Origin: DASQUK01 sp963756425
GTDB taxonomy: Bacteria; Actinomycetota; Acidimicrobiia; Acidimicrobiales; VFJN01
NCBI GenBank assembly: GCA_963756425.1
Contig: CAVWNW010000011.1
Location: 186,001 to 250,000 of the forward strand
DNA: 64,000 bases
Reading direction: 5' to 3'
Shown: positions 1 to 7,453 of the stretch, in pieces
Numbering within the stretch: the stretch's first letter is position 1
Layout: every line of letters starts with the position of its first letter
Position numbers and translations under genes: made by a program
The notes under the pieces: model-generated
What the model saw: the letters and a program-made list of their open reading frames with translations, nothing else
What the model was told of the DNA's origin: nothing
Database searches by the model: none

Positions 1-706
1 GGCCGAGCGCGGCGAGGAACCTCTCGGTCACCCACTCGGCTGTCGAGGTGTCGTGGGCATGTGCGGCGGCGCCGCTCTGCGCGATCGCGCCGCGGAACAA
101 GCCGGCCGCCGTCGGCGTGCCGAGGAGGGTGGTGACGCTCATGCCGCCGGCCGACTCGCCGAAGATGGTGACCTTCGCCGGATCGCCGCCGAAGGCGGCG
201 ACGTTGTCGCGCACCCATCGCAGCGCCTGGACCTGGTCGCCGATGCCGTTGCTGCCCGAGCCCGCGAAGGCGGGCTCCAGGTGGCCGAGGTGCAGAAAGC
301 CGAGGGCGCCGAGGCGGTAGTTGAGCGTCACCACCACGACGTCGTAGAGCCGCGCCAGGTTGGAGCCGTTGTACCAGGGCACGTGGCCCGAGCCCGTCAC
401 GAATGCCCCACCGTGGATCCACACCATCACCGGACGGGCGGCGTCATCGGCTGCGGGCGTGTACACGTTGACGACCAGGCAGTCCTCGGCGCCACCCTGA
501 CCCTGCGTGCCGAGCATGGTTTCCAGCGGCGACGGGTTCTGGTGTGCCATCGGTCCGAAGGCGGCGGCGTCCCGGACGCCGACCCAGCCGTCGGTGGGGC
601 GGGAGGGTCCGAATCGCTCGGCCCGCGCGTACGGAATGCCTCGGAATTGCAGGATGCCGTCCTTGTCGAGCCCCTGGACCCTGCCGGCGGTGGTGTCGAC
701 GATCAC
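1..706 (-). CDS. Type B carboxylesterase, C-terminal part outside window
   Basis: Serine hydrolase of the carboxylesterase type B (alpha/beta-hydrolase) family; the ester substrate cannot be told from sequence. The first 235 residues are visible: FRGIPYA (21-27), the oxyanion-hole HGG (98-100) and the nucleophile elbow GESAGG (183-188, Ser185). The acid and His of the triad lie beyond the window edge. I start at GTG 706 because a TAACCT box lies exactly 7 bp before it, implying a leaderless mRNA, and because the family's first strand begins there. It diverges from the gene at 857. An inverted repeat at 729-742 covers its promoter and recurs before the alcohol dehydrogenase at 28031, which suggests shared control. 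Confidence 0.88.
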   Translation of the reverse strand, partial: MIVDTTAGRVQGLDKDGILQFRGIPYARAERFGPSRPTDGWVGVRDAAAFGPMAHQNPSPLETMLGTQGQGGAEDCLVVNVYTPAADDAARPVMVWIHGGAFVTGSGHVPWYNGSNLARLYDVVVVTLNYRLGALGFLHLGHLEPAFAGSGSNGIGDQVQALRWVRDNVAAFGGDPAKVTIFGESAGGMSVTTLLGTPTAAGLFRGAIAQSGAAAHAHDTSTAEWVTERFLAALG

Positions 707-713
707 GGCCCCG

Positions 714-744
714 AGGTTAGCGGCGACTTGACCGCAGGGTCAGG
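714..744 (-). promoter_or_regulatory. Promoter (-10 TAACCT) with operator TGACCGCAGGGTCA
   Basis: On the minus strand TAACCT (719-714) precedes the esterase GTG by 7 bp. Just upstream, 729-742 is a perfect inverted repeat, TGACC-GCAG-GGTCA type, lying over the expected -35 region. An 18-bp block containing it (727-744) is repeated exactly at 28091-28108. The protein that binds is unknown; a TetR-family repressor is my inference. Confidence 0.6.
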
Positions 745-856
745 GGGGTGGAACCGCACCTCGCCCGGCCCGTCCGACCAGCCCGGATGTGCCGTGCCGC
801 GGCACACCGCGTCACGCCCCAAGGGTCAAACGATCGGCGGAGGCCAGGGGGTTCCC

Positions 857-2389
857 ATGAGGGTCGATCTCGGCGAGGCGGATGCGGGGGTCGCGGTCGC
901 GATCTCCGTGCTCGACGACTACATCCACGAGCTGGCGCGCATCGGGCGGCTGCCCCAGCGGGTCATGCTCCAGCGCAACATCGGCGGCACCGACTTCGAG
1001 GTCACCGTGATCATCGATCCGCCCCCGGTGTTCACGCTGGTCGCGTCCGGAGCCGACGGTCCGTTCACGCGCCTCGCGCTGACGGGGACCATCGAGCTGC
1101 GGCCCGCAGGTCAGCCGAACCAGACACCGACCGTCCTCCCGCTCGACGCCGCCGTGCGGCTCGACATCGAGCTGGTGCCGGCCGATCCGGTGCCGGTGGT
1201 GGGACTCGCCTACCGCAGTGTCGACGGGACCCCGGAACCGCCGGTGTCGGGCGATGACCTCGACGCGCTGTTCGAGAGCGACGAGATCCGGGCCATCCTC
1301 GATGGCGTCCGGATCGACCTTGCGGGCCCCTTGGTGGAGGGGCTGAACGCGTCACGCTTTCCGGACGAGGCGACCCGACCCGAGGCGTCCGACTGGGCGG
1401 TGGAGCTGACCTTGATGCCGGGGGGCACGGACACCGACGACTCGTTCGCCGTCACGGTCGCGCCGCCGGGCGCGTCGGCGGTGCCAGGGCTTGCCGAGAG
1501 CTTCGTGCCGCCGCAAACCGGGATGGGGGTGGCGTACAACCGCCGGTTCCTCGACCTCATGCTCGAGCGCGGCGCCAACGCGAAGGAGGGGGAGACCATC
1601 AGCGAGGCTGAGATCCTCGACCTCGAGCTGTCGATGACCGACACGGCCATCGCGGTCAACGGCAAGGCCGTCCGCCGGATCACCGCACTCCCCGACATCG
1701 ACATCACGTTCAGCGGGCCGATGGTGCCGAGCCTGATCCGGGGGACCACGGGTATGGCGTTCGACACGTCGGGTGTGGACGTGGACGTCGCCGACGAGGA
1801 CGAGCTGTTCTTCAACGTGCTGAAGTGGTTCGTCACGATCTTCGCCGGAGTCGCCCTGCTCTCCGGGTTCGCGTCGCTCACGGTCATCGGGATCGCCACG
1901 TGGTTGACGCTGGTGCAGAAGGCGTGGAACGCCGACGCCGACATCGAGGGCGCCCCCAATACGGTGCGGGACGGCCTCGCCACCGCCCTGGGAGCGGAGC
2001 TGTCGAAGCTGTCGGGCGCCCTGGACGACGACACCGACGTGGGCGAGCTCCGCATCGATGCCACGCCCGATTCGCTCGTCGTGGTCGAAGGGAGCATGGT
2101 GTTCCTGGCGCTCATCTTGGTCGTGCCGATCGAGGCGAGGATGCGGTCAGGCGAGTACAGCCGGCGGCTGCGGCGCTTTGCCATCTTCGAGCTCGACGAC
2201 GGCCGGCGCTACCGGGCGCAGGAACTGGCCCGCCTCATGCTGGCCGGCAAGGTGTCGGTGCCCGGCTTCCATCAGGTCGACGGCAACTACCTGCGCGCCA
2301 ACCCGGACGACGCCGAGGCGAACAACCTCCTGCAGAAGTTCAAGGAGAACCCCACCACCGAGGTCGTGGTCAAGAGCGCCCGGACCTGA
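857..2389 (+). CDS. Hypothetical protein with central membrane segment
   Basis: I do not recognise a family. The 510-residue product has an N-terminal soluble half rich in beta-strand-like stretches, a long hydrophobic segment at about residues 318-350 (one or two membrane passes) and a shorter one near 414-425 (MVFLALILVVPI), then a basic and acidic C-terminal tail. I start at ATG 857, which follows a purine-rich GGAGGCCAGGGGG; the frame is open further upstream but that part overlaps the divergent esterase and its promoter. It converges on gmd with only 7 bp between the stop codons. A membrane-anchored protein is as far as the sequence goes. Confidence 0.6.
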   Translation: MRVDLGEADAGVAVAISVLDDYIHELARIGRLPQRVMLQRNIGGTDFEVTVIIDPPPVFTLVASGADGPFTRLALTGTIELRPAGQPNQTPTVLPLDAAVRLDIELVPADPVPVVGLAYRSVDGTPEPPVSGDDLDALFESDEIRAILDGVRIDLAGPLVEGLNASRFPDEATRPEASDWAVELTLMPGGTDTDDSFAVTVAPPGASAVPGLAESFVPPQTGMGVAYNRRFLDLMLERGANAKEGETISEAEILDLELSMTDTAIAVNGKAVRRITALPDIDITFSGPMVPSLIRGTTGMAFDTSGVDVDVADEDELFFNVLKWFVTIFAGVALLSGFASLTVIGIATWLTLVQKAWNADADIEGAPNTVRDGLATALGAELSKLSGALDDDTDVGELRIDATPDSLVVVEGSMVFLALILVVPIEARMRSGEYSRRLRRFAIFELDDGRRYRAQELARLMLAGKVSVPGFHQVDGNYLRANPDDAEANNLLQKFKENPTTEVVVKSART

Positions 2390-2396
2390 GAGGCCG

Positions 2397-3368
2397 TCAC
2401 GCACTCGCCAGGCGGGCAAGGTCGGCGTCGACCATGGAGCAGACCAGGTCCTCGAAGCCGGTGGTCGCCCGCCAGCCGAGCGCCGCCATCGCCCGCTTGG
2501 GATCGCCGACGAGGAGGTCGACCTCGGCGGGGCGGTGGAACTGCGGGTCCTGCACGACGTGGTCGGTCCAGTCCAGCCCCACGTGGCCGAAGGCGACCTC
2601 GCACAGCTCCCGGATGGAGTGCGTCTCGCCGCTCGCGACGACGTAGTCGCCGGGCTCGTCGAGCTGGAGCATCCGCCACATGGCGTCCACGTAGTCGGGT
2701 GCGGTGCCCCAATCGCGCTGAGCATCGAGGTTGCCGAGGCGCAGCTCGTGGTCCATGCCCAGCTTGATGCGCGCCACGCCGTGGCTGATCTTCCGCTCGA
2801 CGAACTCCAGCCCTCGGCGGGGCGAGCCGTGATTGAAGAGGATGCCGGAGGTGGCGAACATGTCGTAGCTCTCGCGGAAGTTCACCGTGATCCAGTGCGC
2901 GTAGACCTTCGCCACCCCGTAGGGGGAGCGGGGGTGGAACGGCGTCCGCTCGGTCTGCGGCACCTCGACGACCTTGCCGAACATCTCCGACGAGCTGGCC
3001 TGGTAGTAGCGGACGTCGGGATCGATCTGACGGATCGACTCGAGCAGTCGCACGGCGCCGAGTGCGGTCACGTCCCCCGTGAGCACCGGCTGCGAGAAGC
3101 TCGTCATCACGAAGCTCTGCGCCGCCAGGTTGTAGACCTCGGTCGGCCGGTGCTCCGCAAGGATCGACACGAGCGAGCCCTGGTCGAGCAGGTCGCCAGG
3201 CACGAGGGTGAGGCGGTCCTGGATGTGGGCGATGCGTTCGAAGCTGACGGTCGAGCTGCGGCGCACCACGCCGACGACGTCGTAGCCATGGTCGAGGAGC
3301 AGCTCGGCCAGGTAGGAACCGTCCTGGCCGGTGATGCCCGTTATGAGGGCGCGGCGTGCGGGAGCCAT
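2397..3368 (-). CDS. gmd: GDP-mannose 4,6-dehydratase
   Basis: Extended short-chain dehydrogenase that converts GDP-D-mannose to GDP-4-keto-6-deoxy-D-mannose, the first step towards GDP-fucose, GDP-rhamnose and related surface sugars. At 323 residues it has the usual length. Visible motifs are the nucleotide-binding GITGQDGSYLAE (11-22), the SSSEMFG loop and SPYGVAK carrying the catalytic Tyr and Lys. The ATG at 3368 sits just before the Rossmann strand; the frame stays open far upstream, but that is only GC-rich antisense of the neighbours. No sugar epimerase or glycosyltransferase lies beside it here. It diverges from the XRE remnant, the two ATGs overlapping. Confidence 0.93.
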   Translation of the reverse strand: MAPARRALITGITGQDGSYLAELLLDHGYDVVGVVRRSSTVSFERIAHIQDRLTLVPGDLLDQGSLVSILAEHRPTEVYNLAAQSFVMTSFSQPVLTGDVTALGAVRLLESIRQIDPDVRYYQASSSEMFGKVVEVPQTERTPFHPRSPYGVAKVYAHWITVNFRESYDMFATSGILFNHGSPRRGLEFVERKISHGVARIKLGMDHELRLGNLDAQRDWGTAPDYVDAMWRMLQLDEPGDYVVASGETHSIRELCEVAFGHVGLDWTDHVVQDPQFHRPAEVDLLVGDPKRAMAALGWRATTGFEDLVCSMVDADLARLASA

Positions 3369-3929
3369 GGAGGGGTTGTACCGGCGATCGGGACAGCCGT
3401 CTGCTAAGCCAGTTGGCATCGAGCCGGAATCCTTCGGTCGCCGGGTGGGGAAGCGCCGAGCCGAGATGGGGTGGACGCAGGCGCGGCTCGCCGCCCGGGT
3501 CGGGGTATCGCGGGTGGCGCTCTCGCACATCGAGTCGGGTATCAGGTGGCGAGCGAGCGGACGGTGGCGAGCGAGCGGACGGTGGCGTTGCTCGCCGGCG
3601 CGTTCGGTTGCGAGCCGCCGCAGCTGGTCGCCGACACGGACTATCCGGTCGCCAAGGCGGAACGCCTCCCGGCGATCGTCGCCCGCCATACCGAAGTGGA
3701 ACACCAGCTCGCTGTGCTCACGGCGGTCCTGGAGATCGCGGACCGGGTTCCGGGACACGAGGGCGCCCGCCTGGTCCGCGACGTGCGGGACACGTGGCGG
3801 ACCCGGTTGCTGGTGCTCCGGGCCGGCACCCTCGACCCCGACGAGCGGCGCCGCCTCGGCGCCGCGCTGCGCGACCTGGCCGCCCGCGGCGCCGAGCCGT
3901 CGGTCCGCCCCGAGCCTGCGGGAGACTAG
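3367..3929 (+). pseudogene. XRE-family regulator, apparently frameshifted
   Basis: An N-terminal Cro/C1-type helix-turn-helix is clear in one frame (FGRRVGKRRAEMGWTQARLA then VGVSRVALSHIESG). The continuation expected of such regulators, SERTVALLAGAFGCEPPQLV and the C-terminal helices to the stop at 3929, is in another frame. The switch falls at about 3541-3550. Exactly there an 18-bp unit is tandemly repeated, adding a second ASERTV. So there are two lesions: a one-base frame change and an in-frame 18-bp duplication. It is either a decayed regulator or an assembly error at a repeat. The start (ATG 3367) is uncertain. It would otherwise make a DNA-binding protein of about 185 residues. Confidence 0.6.
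3545..3587. repeat. 18-bp tandem duplication inside the XRE gene
   Basis: GGTGGCGAGCGAGCGGAC occurs twice back to back (3545-3562, 3563-3580) followed by a 7-bp partial third copy. The unit length keeps the frame, so the frame change next to it is a separate event. Confidence 0.9.
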
Positions 3930-3965
3930 CCGATCGTCTACCCTTGGTAGCCGATCGGCTAGTGT
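3927..3965 (+). promoter_or_regulatory. Two operators 21 bp apart overlapping a -10 box
   Basis: Site 1 (3927-3940, TAGCCGATCGTCTA) is a near-palindrome; site 2 (3948-3961, TAGCCGATCGGCTA) is a perfect one. They are offset by exactly 21 bp, two helical turns. Site 2 runs into TAGTGT (3960-3965), a plausible -10 for the gene at 4026. The TetR gene at 5219 is the obvious candidate to bind here. Confidence 0.65.
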
Positions 3966-3995
3966 GAGTTCGACGGTTGGGAGTTCGACGGTTGG
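3966..3995. repeat. 15-bp tandem repeat in the 5' leader of the 4026 gene
   Basis: GAGTTCGACGGTTGG occurs twice without spacer between the operators and the ribosome-binding site. No function is evident. Confidence 0.85.
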
Positions 3996-4025
3996 GATCA
4001 GCCGGCCCGACGGAGGAGGACCATC

Positions 4026-5153
4026 GTGTCTGAACCGGCGACCGACGAGCAGTTCGACGAGTTCCTGGAGATCCGCAAGCCGGGGGCGCACCTCGAGGAG
4101 GACGTCGTCGCCGACGAGTTCGTCGCCATGCTCGGGGTCGACCTGAAGAACTACCCCAAGTTCTCGCGGGTGGACGACGACGTGACCTATCCCAAGGCCG
4201 ACCTCGACATCCGCCAGCAGCTCGACGTCGACTCGGGCGCCGAGCTGGCCGACTACGGCGGGCCATACCGGGCCGACCTCCGGTTCACGGACTTCTCGGC
4301 CGAGGCACTGGCCACTCGGTTCCTGCCCTGGAGCGAGCGCTACCGGCAGACGTGCGTCGACGGGTGGGCCACCGAGGTGGCGCGACGCTACGGGGCCGAG
4401 ACGATGGCCGAGATCGAGTGGGCCGCCTGGAACGACCAGATCGCGCCGGAGCTCGAGCGCATGCGGACTGAGTTCCTGCCCCCGGGCACCCACTACGTCG
4501 ACCCCAACAAGCAGGTCCCCGAGCAGGAAGGGCCCGTCACCCGGGTGGTGTACACGGGCCTGTTCACGCCGGGGCCGAACGTGGCCGAGCTCACCAAAGA
4601 GCAGCTCGTCACCTGGTTCCTGGGCAGTCACGAGTACCTCCTGCAGTGCATCGAGGCGTGGGCCACCCAGATCACGGTGCGCTACGGGCTCGACATGATG
4701 TTCGACATTCAATGGACGCTGTGGGGCAACAAGGTCCTTGCCGAGGTGAAGCGGCTCAAGGCCGAGTACCTGGGCATCTCGGGCAACCGCGTAGAGGACT
4801 GGATGAAGGACCTGCAGGTCGACGCCACGGCGCTGCCCGGCAAGGCCTTCGATCTCTCCTTCGAGATGCCGGAGCCCGAGGTCGGCATCATGACCTTCAA
4901 CCGCTGCGTCGCCGCCGACCAGTGGGAGGCGATGGGTCGCCCCGACATCCTCGAGAAGAACTGCCACTCGACGTGCCCGAAGTCGATGATCGAGACGACC
5001 AAGATGTACAACCCGAACATGAAGGTCGAGATCCTCGCCATCCCTCCCCGCAGGGACCCGGGGGACGTGTGCTGCAAGTGGCGGTTCAGCATGCGCGACG
5101 AGCAGGACCGCGAGTACGTCCCGGTCGACCTCACGCAGAAGCCGCGCCGCTGA
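4026..5153 (+). CDS. Cysteine-rich two-repeat protein, possibly ATC-hydrolase/DUF6125-like
   Basis: A 375-residue soluble protein starting at GTG 4026 behind a strong GGAGGAGGA site. It contains two similar modules: WATEVARRYG near residue 114 and WATQITVRYG near 211, each followed by an acidic WxxWN or WTLWGN stretch. The C-terminal third has conserved-looking cysteines (NRCVAADQW, CHSTCPKSM, DVCCKWRF). The overall look recalls L-2-amino-thiazoline-4-carboxylic acid hydrolase-like or DUF6125 proteins, but I cannot confirm this and assign no reaction. A TetR gene follows 65 bp downstream in the same direction, and two operators precede the promoter, so the pair is probably a self-contained inducible unit. 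Confidence 0.55.
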   Translation: MSEPATDEQFDEFLEIRKPGAHLEEDVVADEFVAMLGVDLKNYPKFSRVDDDVTYPKADLDIRQQLDVDSGAELADYGGPYRADLRFTDFSAEALATRFLPWSERYRQTCVDGWATEVARRYGAETMAEIEWAAWNDQIAPELERMRTEFLPPGTHYVDPNKQVPEQEGPVTRVVYTGLFTPGPNVAELTKEQLVTWFLGSHEYLLQCIEAWATQITVRYGLDMMFDIQWTLWGNKVLAEVKRLKAEYLGISGNRVEDWMKDLQVDATALPGKAFDLSFEMPEPEVGIMTFNRCVAADQWEAMGRPDILEKNCHSTCPKSMIETTKMYNPNMKVEILAIPPRRDPGDVCCKWRFSMRDEQDREYVPVDLTQKPRR

Positions 5154-5205
5154 CGCGTTCGTCGGCACGAGGCCTGGCGGGCGAGGGCACCGAGGCGGTG
5201 CGGGC

Positions 5206-5211
5206 TAGGGT
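5206..5211 (+). promoter_or_regulatory. -10 box (TAGGGT) of a leaderless TetR gene
   Basis: TAGGGT lies exactly 7 bp before GTG 5219. This spacing puts transcription start on the start codon and supports the chosen start. Confidence 0.55.
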
Positions 5212-5218
5212 CGCCCCG

Positions 5219-5809
5219 GTGAGTCCTGCGCCCGTGGCCGCGGATGCCGACGGCGGCCCAGTGGTCCATCGGGCCGCCCAGGCCCGCATCATCGCCGCTG
5301 CGCTCGGACTGTTCGCGAAGCACGGCGTCGGGGGAACGTCACTGGGGATGATCGCCGACGAGATCGGCGTGACGAAGGCGGCCGTCTACCACCAGTTCAA
5401 ATCCAAGGACGAGATCGTCCTCGCCGCGGCCGAGGCGGAGCTCGCCAGGCTGCGCGCGGTCGTCGACGAGGCCGAGGCACAGCCCACCCGAAAGCGGGCG
5501 CGGGACACGCTCATCACGGGGATCGTCGCCCTCGCCGTTGAAAGCCGGCACTCCATGGGTGTCGTGCTGCGGGACCCGGTCATCGTCGGCTTCTTCACCG
5601 ACCACAAGGAGTTCCAGCGCACGATGGACCGCATGTGCCGTCTCCTGGTCGGCGACGCCACCACGCATGAGGCCCGCGTCTCGGCAGCCATGGTCATAGC
5701 CGCCATAAGCGGCGCAGTGATGCACCCCTTCGTAGCGGGCCTGGACGACGACACGCTCCGCGCCCAACTGGAACAGCTGGCCCGCAGGTTCCTGAGGCTC
5801 CCAGGCTGA
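5219..5809 (+). CDS. TetR-family transcriptional regulator
   Basis: A 196-residue repressor-type protein. The N-terminal DNA-binding domain is typical: RIIAAALGLFAKHGVGGTSL, then MIADEIGVTKAAVYHQFKSK. The remainder is the all-helical ligand and dimer domain, with no clue to the ligand. I start at GTG 5219, supported by a TAGGGT box 7 bp upstream. Since it follows the 4026 gene, and two 14-bp operators lie at 3927-3961 upstream of that gene, control of the 4026 gene is the simplest reading. That link rests on position only. Confidence 0.88.
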   Translation: MSPAPVAADADGGPVVHRAAQARIIAAALGLFAKHGVGGTSLGMIADEIGVTKAAVYHQFKSKDEIVLAAAEAELARLRAVVDEAEAQPTRKRARDTLITGIVALAVESRHSMGVVLRDPVIVGFFTDHKEFQRTMDRMCRLLVGDATTHEARVSAAMVIAAISGAVMHPFVAGLDDDTLRAQLEQLARRFLRLPG

Positions 5810-5925
5810 TCCAACGACTGTCGCGTACTGTTGCGTCCGGCATCGGACTCACCTCTGGTGTCCGGCCCCGGGGCGCTGAGGTCGCCGCCGGGGCGCTTCG
5901 CGTTGCCTGAGGCTGAGGAGAAGCG

Positions 5926-6129
5926 GTGCGCCCGGACGAACCCGACGCTCAGTACGACCAGATCATCGAACTCATCAAACGCCAGCACGACGAGATCATC
6001 GAAGCCAATCCCTGGCTGGGAGGACAGACAGTCGACGAACTCGAGCGGGCCCGGGATGCCCGGATCCGAGCCATCGAGGAAGGCCGAAAGCGTGGCGGCC
6101 GCTGGGGGGATAGGCCCCGACGCGCCTAA
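5926..6129 (+). CDS. Small charged hypothetical protein
   Basis: A 67-residue frame starting at GTG 5926 just after a GAGGAGAAG ribosome-binding-like run. The product is highly charged and predicted helical (YDQIIELIKRQHDEIIEANP), with an arginine-rich C-terminus. No family recognised. The regular helix and the ribosome-binding site favour a real gene over chance, but only moderately. It is isolated: 116 bp after the TetR stop and followed by about 700 bp without genes. Confidence 0.45.
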   Translation: MRPDEPDAQYDQIIELIKRQHDEIIEANPWLGGQTVDELERARDARIRAIEEGRKRGGRWGDRPRRA

Positions 6130-6515
6130 GGACCTGAGCGGCGAGGGCTCAGGTGCGGGTTCCAGCGGTCGCCAGCTGGTCGATCAAGTTGACCGGGCAC
6201 CGATGACCTACGGGCGTCGCCGGCGGCAGCGCGGAGCCCCGGCAGGGCCGGGGCCGACGCCTGTACCGTGGGCGTCGGAACCCCGAACACCGACGCGACA
6301 GAACGCCGACGATCGCTGGGTGCGATCCACGGCTGACAGGACCGGTAAGCGTCTACGTAGGACGTAGCCGCAAAGCTCAGGAGTCAGGGCTTGTAGACCG
6401 CAGACAACGGGGTCTGGGGAAGCACGCCACACGAGCACGCCCCACAGGGCGGGCGAGCTACGCAGCGTGCTCGATTGGACCAGCGTCAGCAGTAGGCCTT
6501 ACGATGTAAGGCTCG

Positions 6516-6558
6516 GGCCGCGGGCGGAGCGGGAGGCGGAACCGAACCGCCCGCGGCC
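6516..6558. repeat. 12-bp perfect inverted repeat
   Basis: GGCCGCGGGCGG (6516-6527) pairs with CCGCCCGCGGCC (6547-6558) across a 19-nt loop. There is no T-run, so an intrinsic terminator is not indicated. Confidence 0.7.
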
Positions 6559-6765
6559 TACACAACGGACGTCCTGCCGACTGTCAGCAAACGGTCAGCA
6601 AACGCCAAGCACCCGCCCTTACCCTGCAAGCAATGGGCCGCGGGTGTCGAGTGTCCCGCCGCACTCCGCTCGCGGCCCTATCGCCTCAAGCGTCTACCTG
6701 GTGACGATTGGGGTGTGGCCGGCGGCGCGCGGAGCCCCGGCAGGGCCGGGGCGATCGCAGGTGGT

Positions 6766-6818
6766 GCATTCTGGGCGGCCGGCAAGCCCTGCGGGCGTCG
6801 CCGGACCGCCCAGAATGC
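6766..6818 (-). terminator. Hairpin downstream of the zinc-finger gene
   Basis: GCATTCTGGGCGG (6766-6778) and CCGCCCAGAATGC (6806-6818) form a 13-bp perfect stem 8 bp after the stop codon of the minus-strand gene at 6827. Position suggests a terminator or mRNA 3'-end stabiliser; no U-tract follows. Confidence 0.5.
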
Positions 6819-6826
6819 ATGTTCTG

Positions 6827-7210
6827 TCAAGTAGCGCCCTTCTCCGCAAACGGCCGCTGCTCCACCACCGGCCGGGCGGCGGCGAGGAGCCACGCCACGG
6901 CGTCCCGGTAGTCCCCGTACGTCGGGTCGTCGGCGAGATCCCGGTCCACGTCCTCGATCGCCGCCTCGAGCACGTACAGCCGGTCGTACAGGTCGTCGAG
7001 CTCACGCCGGGCGACGATGAGCTCGTGCTCGCTGAGGCCCATCTCGGTCGCCCTCCGGCGCGCCTGGTAGTCCAGCTGGCGGCAGCTCGGCTTGCAGAAC
7101 TCCCGCCGGCGGCCCGGTCCGGCCCGTGCGGGCAGGCTGCGGCCGCACCAGCGGCACCGGCTCCCCTGCCCTGATTCCGTGAATTCACGCAATTGCCGCT
7201 CGACCGCCAT
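6827..7210 (-). CDS. Small zinc-ribbon-like protein, unknown function
   Basis: A 127-residue protein. The N-terminal third has four cysteines in a treble-clef-like spacing, CRWCGRSLP then REFCKPSCRQ, followed by basic YQARRR. This arrangement is common in small actinobacterial proteins and suggests zinc binding and perhaps nucleic-acid contact. The C-terminal two thirds is acidic and helical (ARRELDDLYDRLYVLEAAIE), probably a coiled coil. The start codon at 7210 is weakly supported. About 85% of some 55 bp covering its first codons is found again at 7335-7400, a partial duplication. A long hairpin follows the stop. Function unknown. Confidence 0.6.
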   Translation of the reverse strand: MAVERQLREFTESGQGSRCRWCGRSLPARAGPGRRREFCKPSCRQLDYQARRRATEMGLSEHELIVARRELDDLYDRLYVLEAAIEDVDRDLADDPTYGDYRDAVAWLLAAARPVVEQRPFAEKGAT

Positions 7211-7334
7211 GCCTCCGATGGTGGCAGTCGTGGCGCTGTGGCCCGCGGATGGTCACTCCGGGGCTCGAGGGCGACGTTCGCCAGTCGGTGCTCCTCGCGC
7301 AGAGCTGGGCGCCGAGCAACCAGCCTGGCGCGAG

Positions 7335-7400
7335 GGAATGTCAGTGGCGGCATCGGCTCCCCGGCGCTGATTCCGTGAATTCACGCAATCGCTGCGGACC
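7335..7400 (-). pseudogene. Fragment duplicating the 5' end of the zinc-ribbon gene
   Basis: This stretch repeats the sequence at about 7150-7205. The 22-bp core TGATTCCGTGAATTCACGCAAT is identical, and the flanks match in patches. Read on the minus strand it gives LREFTESAPGSRCR against LREFTESGQGSRCR of the intact gene, then a stop. It is a relic of a paralogue or of a local duplication. The core contains the 12-bp palindrome CGTGAATTCACG (7178-7189 and 7374-7385), so an attachment or binding site is an alternative reading. Confidence 0.6.
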
Positions 7401-7453
7401 GCTGGGCCACCGGTGCGTCAGGCGGTGTGCGGCTCCGGCGGCCCCGACCGGCT

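Larger units (their letters stand above)
6130..6826. other. Gene-free, repeat- and hairpin-rich stretch
   Basis: No convincing coding frame and no tRNA-like fold. It holds several structured pieces. A 24-bp sequence with the hairpin CCCCGGC-AGG-GCCGGGG occurs twice (6230-6253 and 6728-6751), and GGGCGTCGCCGG also occurs twice. A 12-bp inverted repeat spans 6516-6558. Smaller repeats such as GTCAGCAAACG appear in tandem near 6590. The stretch looks like accumulated repeat debris or an unrecognised structured RNA. Confidence 0.5.

Noticed and set aside
53..856. Open frame extending the 857 gene upstream to 53
   Set aside because: It runs antisense through the esterase and its promoter; the reverse strand there encodes clear esterase motifs.
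3369..5168. A 923-residue extension of gmd on the minus strand
   Set aside because: The extension is antisense to the 4026 gene and the XRE remnant and resembles no protein; gmd homology begins at the ATG at 3368.
6340..6560. A tRNA or other standard RNA gene in the gene-free stretch
   Set aside because: I could not fold a cloverleaf or find the conserved cores of tmRNA, RNase P or SRP RNA.
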